NCBI RefSeq assembly: GCF_014257025.1
Contig: NZ_JACMSF010000009.1
Coordinates: 1 to 64,000, forward strand
Reading direction: 5' to 3'
Source of the DNA: Streptomyces cupreus
GTDB lineage: Bacteria; Actinomycetota; Actinomycetes; Streptomycetales; Streptomycetaceae
DNA: 64,000 bases
Shown here: one piece after another, positions 25,438 through 35,402 of the stretch
How the letters are laid out: each line of letters starts with the position of its first letter
Numbering within the stretch: position 1 is the first letter of the stretch
The notes under the pieces: model-generated
The model's database searches: none
What the model saw: the letters and a program-made list of their open reading frames with translations, nothing else
What the model was told of the DNA's origin: nothing
Position numbers and translations under genes: made by a program

Positions 25438-28400
25438 GGGGTCGGGACCTCCATCTTCTCCGGGTCCCAGAGACCCTTAGCCACGGCTTCGTCGAGGCGC
25501 TGCTTGAAGTAGGCGTGGGCTTGTCGCATTTCGCGTTCGCGGTTCGCCTTGTAGAAGGGGGCGGTGTAGCCGTCGGGGAGGGGCGTGTCGGTGTTCGGGT
25601 CCTTCTCGTAGGCCTCGCGATATTTCTCGAACTGGGTCCAGTGGTCCTTGGTCTGGTCGAAGCCGTAGGTGTACCGGTCCCCGGCGATCTTCCTCTCGTT
25701 GGCATCGAACCAGGTCACCGGGTCGAAGTCCTGCGTAATCGGGTAACGGGCCCGGTACATGACGATGAGTGTGTCCGCGTCGATCCCGAGCCAGACGGCG
25801 ACGAGCGCGTCGATCTCGACGAGGGCGGCACGGCGGGCGTACTCAGTACGGAGGGGCGTGTCCCGCTGCCAGGTGGGGGTGACGTTGTGCAGCTCGGTCT
25901 TGAGGTTGGGCCACTTGATCGCCCAGGGCTCGTAGCCGGGCCACTTGGGGTCGTAGAGCTCTTCCCACAGGTCGGCGTAGGCAGTCGTCAGAAGATTGAG
26001 GCGGAGGGTACGAAGGAGGAGGGCGGAGGCGAGGGGGTGTTCGCTCTGTGGTGCCGGAAGCCGCTTGGCCTGAGCAACGTCGAGGTGTCCGACTCCTGCG
26101 GTCCGAAGCAGGTAGTCGATGGGCAGCGCGGCCAGGAAGCCTGCGGTGAGAGCAGTGAGGCCCCTTGTCGCCAGTCGCGCGGAACGCACTGCGTGAATAT
26201 GCGTTGTCCCAGGCGGAAGCAGCGCTCCATAGAGCGCACGCTCCGTGTCAGGCGCAACCCTCTCGCGCCACGCAACCCGAAAGTCTTCGCTGTACGGGTA
26301 ACTCGCTTTGGCAAGCAGGAATTTCTCGACCTGCTCGTCCTCGACTTCCTCCGGCTGTACCTTGCGCTGCTCCGCAATCCGGAGCCGGGCCTGCGCCCTC
26401 TCTTCCTCGGACGCGAGCAGCGCCTCGTACCTCTCCCAGTCAGGCCACCTGTCTTGCTCGCCTAGGAACACGTCGTGGGGAGCCACGCACCGGTACTCCG
26501 ACTCCGGCACCGCGTCGTCCGCGAGCCCCTTCGGGTCGAGGCCTCGTACCTCGCCTCCGCCCTGACTGGGCTGTTTGAACATTGGGTTGGCCACACCGAT
26601 CTGCGGCCCCTTGAAGATGACCTCGTTCCACGCCTTCGCGTGGTAGTCCTCCTGGCCGTCGATGCCGGTGTTGTAGTCGATGAGTCGCTGATCCTTGTTC
26701 GGGCCGAACTTTGCCTTCTTGGCAGCACTTTCGTCATACCCACGGGTGATATCCGGGGACAGTGCACCGAGACGCAAGGGATAAGTACCAAGTGCGTCGA
26801 TCGCCGGGTCCTCCGCTGTGCTCACCGGTGTGACGAGACGCGTGTGCTCCAGGGGCCCTTCATCACCTGCCAGTCGACGCCACCGCTTGAGGGTGGCCGA
26901 GGTCACGCGGACGACCCGCTTCGGGTGGGGACGTTCGTCCCAGTCGCCGTCGTATTTGACGCCGGGGTCGGTGCCCGTGTTCTCGGCGGAGGCAGACAAG
27001 CGAAGTGAGTCGACAGTGAAGAGCCAAGACAACGAGTCGAAGGAGATTTCGCCTTCGGCCCCGTAGATGTGCACGCCGAAGTGGCTCGACCGCCCCACCG
27101 GCGGCGGGAAGAACCGGTTGCCCGCGTTAACGAAGTCACCGTGCACCCGCAGTCGCCGGTACGCCGCTGCGCGCAGCGCGGCCTCCTTGTCCCCCGCGAA
27201 GTGGGTGTCTGGGTGCACCATCCCGGCGGCCCCGCCGCTCCCGGCGTGGTCCCACACCTCACACATGAATGCCCGATACAGATCCGGCTGGCTTCCCGAA
27301 ATCAGCGGGTAGACGGGCGCCGCCGAGAGGTAGCTCGCCATCGTCACCGTGTTCGTCACCTCGCCGAGCAGGTACTCCTGAACCTCCTCTCGCGCGAGTT
27401 CAACATCCCGCCGCCGGTTCTTCTCCTCCGCCTTCGGCTTCTCCGTAAGCATGAACCACGGCTCATACTCCGCGAGGACCGGATTCTCCTTCCACTCCGG
27501 CCGCACCCATGGCGGATTACCCACCTGAAGGTCGAAGCCCCCCGCCTCACCGGTGAAGACACCAGCGAAGTCCAACTCCCAGTGCAGAAACCCCTGCTCC
27601 TCGGCAATATCGCGAACGACCCGCATCCACGGATACCGCGTCTCAACCGCCTTACGAGCGTCGTCCATACCCATCTCGGCCTGGATCAGGTCTTCGAGCT
27701 TCTTCAGCTCTTCCAGAGAGTCGACCGTCGTGGCAAAGGTGTCCTTCGGCACCGGTCCCGTGCCCAGCATGGACTCCAAGAAGGCGATCCAGTCGTCCAA
27801 GTCCGCCAGCGGAATGACATCGCGTCGGCGTACCGGTCCACTCGGCTTCTTGGGAGCGGAGGAGCCACGCTTCTTCTTGGCCGCCTTCTTCTCGGCCTCG
27901 TCGTCGCTCTCAGCCTCACCCAAGGAAATCTGGTCGCCCTCCATGCTGAACAGCAGGCCGGGCTCGAGGAACTGCGGCACAGGCCTCGGCTCGGGCGCGC
28001 GCTCCTCGACCTCCACTGCCGACCCGGCCACCGACGACAACAGTGCATCCAGGTCTGTCCCCGCCTGCGCTGTCACCACCGGAGCGGTGTCGTACTCCGC
28101 ATCGGCCCCATCCAGCAGCCCCACCTTCTCCAGTGGCCAAAACCACAGCGCGCACCACGCGTCCATGACCTGCTTGAGCCGCCAGTACGGGGAGCCCTCC
28201 GCCGCAAAGAGGTCCTTGAAGACCTGCTCCTTGGTCAGCGGCAGGCTCTGGTCCGGGTTCTGCTTGTCACGGCGGAGGAAGGCGTACTCCTCCGCGTCTT
28301 CCTCACGATCCGTCCCCCACACATCGATGGTGCGGGCGATCTCTCGCTCGCTCAGCTCCATGCGCTTGGCGACCAGTTTCCACAGAAACTCGACGCGAAG

Positions 28401-30932
28401 GGCCGCAGCCTGCAACCGGGCGAGCTGGCTACCCTTGCCGCCTGTCGTCTTGGGCTTCGCCTTGATGCTGTTCTTCCACGCCTTCAGCTGCTCCAACTGC
28501 GGCAAGGCGAGCTGCTCCACCAGCTTCTTCGCATCCCCGCTCGCCCCCGCGACCGCACCCCACCCAGGCGTCGGCAGAAGGAACTGGTGCACAGCCCCGT
28601 TCGGCAGCGACTGCTCCGAGCTATCCCCAGCTGCCCGGAACGGCAGCTTGGTCGGCGTGTGCGCACCAATCGTCCGCTCCTTCTTGATGCGCTCGGCCTC
28701 GTACACCCAACGCCTGGCTCCGATAAGCGAGTTGCCCCGCCGCAGATGCAGTCCGAACCACGGCGCACGCATGCCGGGGTGCATGGTGTTGAGCCACAGC
28801 GACACCTCCGCAAGCTCCACACCCGTTGCGTTGAGGTCGATGCCGTACGCGTTGTGAAGGGCGATGTACGCCTTCACCTTCTGCTCGGCATCGAGCGTCT
28901 TCGACGTGTCCAGGCTGACGCCTAGCTCATCCTGACGGCGCCTCAGATACTCCTTGGCGACCTGGTTGATCGCCTCGTTGAGGAACGCGCCGGATCCCAG
29001 AGCCGGTTCGCAGATCGTGTAGCGCAGCAGCTCGCTCGCACGGGTCTTGACCGTGTTGCCGTCAGCGTCCTTCTCCTGGTCGAGGCGGTGCTTGAGCGCC
29101 AGCTCGACGGTGACCTTCGTAAGAGACTCAGGGGTGTAGTACGAGGCGGACGTCTCGCGGTCGCGGCCGGCCAGTCGGTAGACGAAGGTGCCCTTGTCGT
29201 ACTTCTTGGGGCCACGCAGACCGTACTGTTCGGCGTCCAAGGCGGAGTACACAACGTACGTGTTCTCCCTGTACTTGGTCAGCCGGTCGGCGGGGATGAG
29301 CCAGGACCCCTTTTCGGGATCGCCGTACTGCTTGTCGCCCTTCTTCGCGCCGGGCTTGGCGACCTCGGCCAGCTCGTCCTTGGCGATGATGCCCGTGTAG
29401 GACATCAGGCCCTCGTAAACGGCGCCGAGCTGGTTGATGCCGAGGTTGCGGTAGGAGATGAAGCCGCCCTGTCTACCCTTCTGGCCAGCCTCCTTCATGG
29501 TCAGCAGGCGCAGCACCTGGTGCAACGCCGCATTGCGCAGCCGCAGGTCCAGCCACCGCGGCTGCTCGTCCCCATCCTCGTCCCAGTGGGGGTGGAGGAT
29601 GCGGCGGCCGATGAGGGTGATCGCCTTAGGGTCGAACAGCTCGCTGCGCAGCGGCTCGAAGCGCAGTCCGCGAAGCTGGCTGCGTTCCTCGGCCGGCTTG
29701 TCGTCGTCTGCTTCGGTGCCGTGCGGGCGATGGCCGTAGTTGACCTTGTTGAAGAGCACATCGAGGGAGGCGTAGAGGTGGAAGCCGATCCGGCTGTCCT
29801 CCTCGACCAGCTTTCGCGCCCGCGCCACCAGTTCGCGCAGCCGGGCGATCGAGTACCCGGTCTGGTACGTCGAGTCGTCGGCGGGCAGGATGCCCAGTTC
29901 GGGGCGGGCCTCCGCGTAAAGGAGGAAGAGGATGCGGTAGAGGTAGCGCAGCGATTCGCGGGTGAGTTGCTTGGCGAACGGGCCCTTCTTGAGGTCCTCG
30001 ATCTCCCGCGGCTCGACCTCTGCCTCGCGCAGGCGGGCGAGCACCTCGTTCGCGATGATTTCGACCGAGTGCTGGAGTCCCTTGCGCAGCTCGGAGTTGA
30101 CGCCGACGGCGTTGTCGCGGGAGGCCTTGAGCAGGTCGTCGAGGCGTCGGCCCTTGCCGTCGGGGCGGGGCGCGAGCATGTCATGGGAGAAGAGGACGGC
30201 GAGGAGGGCGAGTTCGCCGGCCTTCGCCGTGTCGTTGCGGGCGAGAGCCGCGTCCAGGCTGGCGGCGAGATAGCGGCCTTCGGCCCAGGCGCCCCGGTCG
30301 GCGAGGACGAGTACGCCGCCGCAGAGCAGCAGGATGAAGCGGGGCGCGTCGCCGCCCGGCTCGTGCAGTTCGCTCTGGAAGAGCCAGCCCGCCAGCTTCT
30401 CGCCGACTTCGAGGAGGCCGTCGGCGGTCTTGAGGGGGTGGAGGAACTGTCCGGCCTCGTCGGGGTCGAGGGCGTCGTCGAGCTTGGCGGTCCAGCCGCA
30501 GTCGATGGCGAGGATGCCGTCTCCGTGCCAGGCGACCTGGAGTTCGTACTCCTTGCCCGCGTTGTGCACAGTGATCGGCTCGGGCCGGTCACCGCCGTAA
30601 CCGAGGGCCTTGAGGACGGCGGTGTGCCAGGTGGTGAGGTGCTCGGCCCACTCGCCCGTGGGGTCGTCGTAGGTGCTGCCGAGTTCTTCCTGCTGGGCAC
30701 GGGCGGCCAGGAAGGGACGCACGGTGGCCAGGTACTCACCGCGGAGCCGGGGGAGGAGTTCACGCGGAGTGGGCTGCGGGTCGTGGGGGTCGGTCTCGCG
30801 GCTGGTCCACAGGGTGAACAGGCCCTCGTCGCCCGCCTTGCTCTTCTTGAGGGTGTTCTCCAGCTCCTCGCTGAAGTAGTGGGCGGAGAGATACTCGCCG
30901 CGGTTGGCGAAGGAGTCGTAGGTGTAGCTCAT
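25434..30932 (-). CDS. Very large N6-adenine DNA methyltransferase (DrmMI/PglX/Eco57I-like)
   Basis: This 1832-aa protein is a class I, gamma-type adenine methylase. The SAM motif I is CEPALGSGAFLNEA (~644) followed by ATGVELAEVSLWLNTM. The catalytic motif IV is VGNPPWVRPEW (~1139), with Trp in place of the usual Tyr of NPPY. About 490 residues separate the two motifs, including a Lys/Arg-rich stretch (KKAAKKKRGS). The N-terminal ~600 residues are helical and probably architectural; the C-terminal ~600 should recognise DNA. Family relatives are PglX (BREX) and DrmMI (DISARM class 1), which mark self DNA; it is longer than the usual ~1200-1300 aa. ATGA overlaps link it to both neighbours. No PglZ or PglY is present. 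Confidence 0.9.
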   Translation of the reverse strand: MSYTYDSFANRGEYLSAHYFSEELENTLKKSKAGDEGLFTLWTSRETDPHDPQPTPRELLPRLRGEYLATVRPFLAARAQQEELGSTYDDPTGEWAEHLTTWHTAVLKALGYGGDRPEPITVHNAGKEYELQVAWHGDGILAIDCGWTAKLDDALDPDEAGQFLHPLKTADGLLEVGEKLAGWLFQSELHEPGGDAPRFILLLCGGVLVLADRGAWAEGRYLAASLDAALARNDTAKAGELALLAVLFSHDMLAPRPDGKGRRLDDLLKASRDNAVGVNSELRKGLQHSVEIIANEVLARLREAEVEPREIEDLKKGPFAKQLTRESLRYLYRILFLLYAEARPELGILPADDSTYQTGYSIARLRELVARARKLVEEDSRIGFHLYASLDVLFNKVNYGHRPHGTEADDDKPAEERSQLRGLRFEPLRSELFDPKAITLIGRRILHPHWDEDGDEQPRWLDLRLRNAALHQVLRLLTMKEAGQKGRQGGFISYRNLGINQLGAVYEGLMSYTGIIAKDELAEVAKPGAKKGDKQYGDPEKGSWLIPADRLTKYRENTYVVYSALDAEQYGLRGPKKYDKGTFVYRLAGRDRETSASYYTPESLTKVTVELALKHRLDQEKDADGNTVKTRASELLRYTICEPALGSGAFLNEAINQVAKEYLRRRQDELGVSLDTSKTLDAEQKVKAYIALHNAYGIDLNATGVELAEVSLWLNTMHPGMRAPWFGLHLRRGNSLIGARRWVYEAERIKKERTIGAHTPTKLPFRAAGDSSEQSLPNGAVHQFLLPTPGWGAVAGASGDAKKLVEQLALPQLEQLKAWKNSIKAKPKTTGGKGSQLARLQAAALRVEFLWKLVAKRMELSEREIARTIDVWGTDREEDAEEYAFLRRDKQNPDQSLPLTKEQVFKDLFAAEGSPYWRLKQVMDAWCALWFWPLEKVGLLDGADAEYDTAPVVTAQAGTDLDALLSSVAGSAVEVEERAPEPRPVPQFLEPGLLFSMEGDQISLGEAESDDEAEKKAAKKKRGSSAPKKPSGPVRRRDVIPLADLDDWIAFLESMLGTGPVPKDTFATTVDSLEELKKLEDLIQAEMGMDDARKAVETRYPWMRVVRDIAEEQGFLHWELDFAGVFTGEAGGFDLQVGNPPWVRPEWKENPVLAEYEPWFMLTEKPKAEEKNRRRDVELAREEVQEYLLGEVTNTVTMASYLSAAPVYPLISGSQPDLYRAFMCEVWDHAGSGGAAGMVHPDTHFAGDKEAALRAAAYRRLRVHGDFVNAGNRFFPPPVGRSSHFGVHIYGAEGEISFDSLSWLFTVDSLRLSASAENTGTDPGVKYDGDWDERPHPKRVVRVTSATLKRWRRLAGDEGPLEHTRLVTPVSTAEDPAIDALGTYPLRLGALSPDITRGYDESAAKKAKFGPNKDQRLIDYNTGIDGQEDYHAKAWNEVIFKGPQIGVANPMFKQPSQGGGEVRGLDPKGLADDAVPESEYRCVAPHDVFLGEQDRWPDWERYEALLASEEERAQARLRIAEQRKVQPEEVEDEQVEKFLLAKASYPYSEDFRVAWRERVAPDTERALYGALLPPGTTHIHAVRSARLATRGLTALTAGFLAALPIDYLLRTAGVGHLDVAQAKRLPAPQSEHPLASALLLRTLRLNLLTTAYADLWEELYDPKWPGYEPWAIKWPNLKTELHNVTPTWQRDTPLRTEYARRAALVEIDALVAVWLGIDADTLIVMYRARYPITQDFDPVTWFDANERKIAGDRYTYGFDQTKDHWTQFEKYREAYEKDPNTDTPLPDGYTAPFYKANREREMRQAHAYFKQRLDEAVAKGLWDPEKMEVPTP

Positions 30933-33900
30933 CGTGCGGACTCCTCGGCGTGTGCAGCGGAGACGGTGGCAGGGTGGAGAGGTTCGAGGACGCCGAGGAC
31001 CCGCAGCATCGGGTCGCCGTCGGTCCGCAGACGGCGTACGAGGGCGCGGCGGCGCTTGGCGGTGTCGTACACCTGCTTGCGACGACGCTCCTGGTTGCCG
31101 ACGGCGATCAGGGCGCCCTGCTCCCAGACCTGCACCCGGTCCTCGTACGGGGCCAGGTAGGAGTCGACCTGCTTGTCGTAGTCGGCGCGGCGTTCACGCA
31201 GGTGGGTCTCGGCCGCATCGACAGCTGCGGGAACGAGTTCCTGGAGGAGGTCGGGGTCAACGGGCTGGGCGCGGCCGGGCATGTTGGGTCCCACGCCGCA
31301 AGCGGCGAGGAACGCCGAGTCCATGCGCCATACGCGAGGAGTGGCCCCGGCGAGGCCGGTGACGGCCATCCACTCCACGACCGTCGGCTTGCCCGCCGCG
31401 TTGGAGTAGACGCCCTGGAGGAGATAGACCGGGCCGGTCAGAGCCGAAGGAAGAGCGGCGTCGATCCGTTTGGCCTTGGCTACGTCTGGCTGGTAGGCGA
31501 GGACGAACGCCTCGTCGTACTTGAGCTTGGCGAGGACCTTGTCCGTCACCCAGTCGAGCACCGGGTGGATGTCGGAGACGTAGGAGACATTGGGCCACTG
31601 GGACGTGGGCTCGTCGGTCTTGCCCTGCTTGGCGTTGCGGGCGGCCTCCAGCCGGTCGGCAGCATACTGCTTGTCGAAGGTGATGCGCAGTGTGCCGTCG
31701 TACTTGGGCGTCGTGAGGATCTTCTCCTGCTCCAGATACGACTTCGGCAGCTCCCGGAAGCGGTACTGCAGGTCGTCGGGCGGGGTGAACTCGATGCGGC
31801 CGCCTGCCGTCTCGGGCTTCCAGTCGAGGGCCTCGCGCTCAGCCTGCGGGTAGATCAGGTCCACGGCGGTGTGGAAGTACGCCTTGGTGTCGGCGAACAC
31901 ATGGGGTACGTCGGCCTCGGGCACCGCGGCCGTGCCGAGAGTGGCCGGAGCGGCCGTCGGGTCAGCGAGCCGGGCGTTGGCGCCGGCGAGGAGCCCCGCG
32001 AGGACCCCGCCGGACTCCTGCTGGGACTGCTTGATGGAACGCTCGACGGTGCCGCCCTTGATGAGGTCGCGGGTGAGGCGGTCCTCTTCCTTCTTGTCGT
32101 CGTAGAGACCGGTGACGGCCTCGGCGCTGCCCTCGCCGGTCTCGATCTCGTGCGCCTGGGCCTCGCGGCGCAGCAGACGGGTGCCGACGAGCCGGTCGTC
32201 GAGCGTGAGCATCTCGCCGCTCTCCTCGTCGCGCCGCCAGGGCACGTCGGCAGTGAGGGTGAGCGCACGGAACTCGGGGCTGACCGCCTGCCCGTAACGG
32301 TCGATACGTCCGTTGCGCTGCTCGATGCGGATGAGGGACCAGGGCAGGTCGTAGTGGATGAGGTCGTGGCACTGGTGGTGCAGGTTGACGCCCTCGGAGG
32401 CGATGTCACCGGTGAACAGCAGCCGCACTGGCTCCTCGCGTCGGCCGAAGCGGTCGACGATCTCCCGCTGTTGCTGGTCGTTGGTGGTGTCGCCGTGCAT
32501 GACCTCGACGGCGCCGTCGTACGCCTTCCAGGGACGCATCTTGTCAGGCTTGGCCATGTTCTTCTTCTTGAAGCCAAGCCGGGCCGGGACCTCCTGGGCC
32601 AGCCAGTCCAGGGTGTGGACCCGCTCGGAGAAGATCACGACGCGGCGCTCGGATTGCGGGCCGACGCCGAGGTCGTCCTTCAGCGTGCGGACGAGTGCGT
32701 CGAGCTTGGCGGAGTCCTGGTCGGTGAAGTCCGTGACCAGCGCCTCCAGCTCGGCGAGGGCCTTGCTCTCGGCGGCGAGAGCAGCGCGGCGCTCGGGGGT
32801 GTCCGGCGCGGTCTTGGCCTTGCCCTTCGCCGTGACGCTCTTCGGGTTGTCCAGATAGGCACGCCGGTTGGCCAGGGATTCACGCAGGGCGACGTGGGAG
32901 GAGAGGAACGCCTTCAGGAAGTTGTAGCCGACCAGGGGATCGGCGCAGACCGACGAACGGTTCGGGTCGCCCGGCGTCCATTCGCTCGCGAGCTTCTCCA
33001 GGACGGCGACCTCCCTCCGAGTCGCCGGAGCCGGCACCGGCAAGGAGTCGCCGCGTTCGGCCCAGGGCTTGTTCTTGAGGCCGTCGCGTACCTCGCGGTC
33101 GGACTTGGTGCGCCTGATGTAGAGGTGGTCGAGGTCGGCGACCTTGTAGTTCTTGGGGTCGGCGATCGCCGCCGGGTCGAGCATCCGGATCAGCTCGGCG
33201 AAGGACTCGGCGTCGCCGTTGTGCGGAGTGGCGGAGGCCAGGATCAGCGCATCGGTCTGCTCGGCGAGACGGCGGGCGAGGAGGTTGTTGCGGGTGCCCT
33301 TGTTCACGAGGTTGTGCGACTCGTCGATGACCACCGCGTCCCAGGTGATGTTCTCCAGGTGGTGGGCGTACGTCGCCGACTTGAGGGTGTCGACGGAGAC
33401 GATGACGCGCTTGAAATGAGCGAACGGGTTCCGGCCCGCCGGGATCTCCTGCTGGATGCGCTGGATGCCGGTGGAGTCCAGGCGCACCAGCGGCAGAGCG
33501 AAGCGGGTCCACAGCTCGCGCTGGAACTGCTCCAGCACATGGGCGGGCGTGACCACGAGGATGCGCTCGCCGCGCCCGCGCCGGATCAGCTCCGAGAGCG
33601 TGATGCCGATCTCCAGCGTCTTGCCCAGCCCAACCACGTCAGCGATCAGCAGCCGGGGCTGCGGGTTGCGCATGGACAATGCCAGCTCGGCGGGGCGCAG
33701 CTGGTGCTCCTGCCGGTCCATGAGGAAGGAGTCGGCGAGTGCGATGCCGTGCTCGGTCTGCGGCAGCGCGGTCTTGCGGATCACCGCCTCCAGGTACAGG
33801 CGGGCCTTGGCGTGCCTGGAGGTGTCGTCGGGCACGAGCCGAGTCTTGCGCGGATCGAGTACGTCGATCTGGTCAAGGCCGGAGTAGAACACCGCGTCCG

Positions 33901-34105
33901 TGCCCCGGACGAACGAGGACACCCCGCTGACCTCGACCATCAGTCCGTCGCGGGACTCGTCGACGGACTTCACGAGCCACTGCTCATGGCGGATGCGCAC
34001 CTGGGCGCCGGGCGCGAAGGTCGGCTTCGCACCGGCCGGGTACGCCGACCGCGCCGCATCGGCGTCGCGCGCCTCAGGAACCTCGGGCTGCATCGCCGTG
34101 GTCAC
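30929..34105 (-). CDS. SNF2-family SF2 helicase/translocase (DrmD-like)
   Basis: This 1058-aa SNF2-type protein has its start set at the GTG 34105, which follows GAGGAG at 8 nt; the frame remains open to 34405 but is Arg/Pro noise there. A small N-terminal barrel-like region (VRIRHEQWLVKSVDES) precedes the helicase. Walker A is DVVGLGKTLEIG (~158), motif II VVIDESHNLV (DESH, ~258), motif III SATPHNGD, and the C-terminal lobe has VVIFSERVHT, FTGDIASEGVNL and RIEQRNGRIDRYGQ (~560-605). SNF2 proteins translocate on duplex DNA and remodel bound proteins. DrmD is the matching DISARM class 1 component, of similar length. It is the first gene of the four tightly coupled cistrons. Confidence 0.9.
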   Translation of the reverse strand: MTTAMQPEVPEARDADAARSAYPAGAKPTFAPGAQVRIRHEQWLVKSVDESRDGLMVEVSGVSSFVRGTDAVFYSGLDQIDVLDPRKTRLVPDDTSRHAKARLYLEAVIRKTALPQTEHGIALADSFLMDRQEHQLRPAELALSMRNPQPRLLIADVVGLGKTLEIGITLSELIRRGRGERILVVTPAHVLEQFQRELWTRFALPLVRLDSTGIQRIQQEIPAGRNPFAHFKRVIVSVDTLKSATYAHHLENITWDAVVIDESHNLVNKGTRNNLLARRLAEQTDALILASATPHNGDAESFAELIRMLDPAAIADPKNYKVADLDHLYIRRTKSDREVRDGLKNKPWAERGDSLPVPAPATRREVAVLEKLASEWTPGDPNRSSVCADPLVGYNFLKAFLSSHVALRESLANRRAYLDNPKSVTAKGKAKTAPDTPERRAALAAESKALAELEALVTDFTDQDSAKLDALVRTLKDDLGVGPQSERRVVIFSERVHTLDWLAQEVPARLGFKKKNMAKPDKMRPWKAYDGAVEVMHGDTTNDQQQREIVDRFGRREEPVRLLFTGDIASEGVNLHHQCHDLIHYDLPWSLIRIEQRNGRIDRYGQAVSPEFRALTLTADVPWRRDEESGEMLTLDDRLVGTRLLRREAQAHEIETGEGSAEAVTGLYDDKKEEDRLTRDLIKGGTVERSIKQSQQESGGVLAGLLAGANARLADPTAAPATLGTAAVPEADVPHVFADTKAYFHTAVDLIYPQAEREALDWKPETAGGRIEFTPPDDLQYRFRELPKSYLEQEKILTTPKYDGTLRITFDKQYAADRLEAARNAKQGKTDEPTSQWPNVSYVSDIHPVLDWVTDKVLAKLKYDEAFVLAYQPDVAKAKRIDAALPSALTGPVYLLQGVYSNAAGKPTVVEWMAVTGLAGATPRVWRMDSAFLAACGVGPNMPGRAQPVDPDLLQELVPAAVDAAETHLRERRADYDKQVDSYLAPYEDRVQVWEQGALIAVGNQERRRKQVYDTAKRRRALVRRLRTDGDPMLRVLGVLEPLHPATVSAAHAEESAR

Positions 34106-34211
34106 GTGGTGCTCCTCTGTGGACTGTGTGCTCGTGATGTGCGGTGTGCTGCCGCCCACCCTTTGTATCGCCCCGGACCGGCCCCGTCGGCGAAAGGTAA
34201 GGAAGAGCGGT

Positions 34212-35402
34212 TCAGCGCTTCGACCAGGCGAGCGCCGGGCCCATCGCGTAGCGCTTACGCAGTTCGTCGGCGACCCGCCGGGAAGCGGGGGGACGGCCCT
34301 TCTTCGGCGCGGGTTCGGCCGGGCGTCCGCTGGGGGATTCCTGCACGGACACGAGCGAGCTTTCGACGTCGCTCTGGGCCGGAGTATCCGGGCTGGATTC
34401 ACCATCGGACGGCAAGGCGGGGACGCTATCTGCCGGGGCCGCCGACTCCTCGCGCAGCTGCCTCTCCAGCGAGTCGAGCCGGTCCAGCATGGGCGTATCA
34501 GGCTGAGGCAGCACCATCGTGGGATGGTCCCTCGGCGTCGTCTCCTGGATCAGAGCGCGCCGTGCCCGGGCCGGACTCGTGCCCAGCAGACGCATGAGAT
34601 CGGCACACTGCCGCGTCACCTCCTCCAGGGAGGGGCGGTCCTCCGCCTTGTGCGCCAGCATGGCCGACACGACGGGGGTCAGTTCGGCGGGCAGCCCGGA
34701 CAGGTCGGGGCCGATCTCGGCGTTGACCACCTGCGCGGCCACCGCCTCCCACCGGGCGCCGTCGTACGGATAGTGCCCGGTCGCCGCATACAGCAGCACC
34801 GCACCCAGCCCGTACACGTCAGCGGCCTGCGTCACTTCCAGCTCACCCAGTGCCTGCTCGGGCGGCATGCAACGCACCGTGCCGATGACCACGCCGGCCT
34901 GCGTGAGCGACCCCTTGGACGCCCCGACGAAGGCACCCAGACCGAAGTCGATGATCACCGGCCCGAAGTCTCCGAGAATGACGTTCTGCGCCTTCAGGTC
35001 ACGGTGCACCAGACCCGCGGCATGCACGGCGGCAAGCCCCTCGGCCAGCAGCGCGCCAAGACTCGCCACGAGTGGCGTGGACAGCAGACCTTGATCCTTC
35101 ACGACATCGGAGAGCGGGCGGCCGGGAACGTAGTCCATGGCCAGCCAGGGCTGCTCGGCGAACGGGTCTGCCTCAATGAAACGGGCCACACGACCCGTAC
35201 CAGAGATCGTGCGCGCCATCGTCGCCTCGCGTTCGAATCGGGCGCGCGTGTGCGGATCCGTGCGGTCGGGCCGGATCACCTTCACGGCGACCGGTTCACC
35301 CGCGACCGAGTAGGCGAGGTACACCTCCCCCATCCCGCCCGCGCCGAGCCGCCGCTCGACGAGGTACGGGCCGATACGTGACGGCAGAGACGCGCCGCTC
35401 AC
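34212..35402 (-). CDS. Soluble Ser/Thr protein kinase at the head of the defence operon
   Basis: This 396-aa Hanks-type kinase has RRLGAGGMGEVY (~18-29), Lys41 (VAVKVI), LVHRDLKAQNVIL, IIDFGLGAF and PPEQALGE (APE-like), all intact. The region after ~280 is Pro/Ser/Asp-rich and likely disordered, ending in a basic tail (PASRRVADELRKRY). No transmembrane helix, so it is cytoplasmic, unlike the kinase at 10.5 kb. The start is the GTG at 35402; the 45 codons upstream are unlike the family. It is 106 bp upstream of the SNF2 gene in the same direction, so it is probably co-transcribed but not translationally coupled. Kinases accompany BREX type 2/Pgl (PglW) but are not standard DISARM members. Its substrates are unknown. 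Confidence 0.88.
   Translation of the reverse strand: MSGASLPSRIGPYLVERRLGAGGMGEVYLAYSVAGEPVAVKVIRPDRTDPHTRARFEREATMARTISGTGRVARFIEADPFAEQPWLAMDYVPGRPLSDVVKDQGLLSTPLVASLGALLAEGLAAVHAAGLVHRDLKAQNVILGDFGPVIIDFGLGAFVGASKGSLTQAGVVIGTVRCMPPEQALGELEVTQAADVYGLGAVLLYAATGHYPYDGARWEAVAAQVVNAEIGPDLSGLPAELTPVVSAMLAHKAEDRPSLEEVTRQCADLMRLLGTSPARARRALIQETTPRDHPTMVLPQPDTPMLDRLDSLERQLREESAAPADSVPALPSDGESSPDTPAQSDVESSLVSVQESPSGRPAEPAPKKGRPPASRRVADELRKRYAMGPALAWSKR

Noticed and set aside
16337..34597. Very long plus-strand open frames opposite the helicase operon
   Set aside because: They are Arg/Gly/Val-rich antisense shadows typical of high-GC DNA; the minus-strand proteins carry complete family motifs.
16415..35402. 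Assignment as BREX/Pgl or Druantia
   Set aside because: A kinase and PglX-like methylase are present, but no PglZ phosphatase or PglY ATPase. Druantia DruE also has helicase plus DUF1998 but is not accompanied by an SNF2 helicase and a PglX-like methylase.
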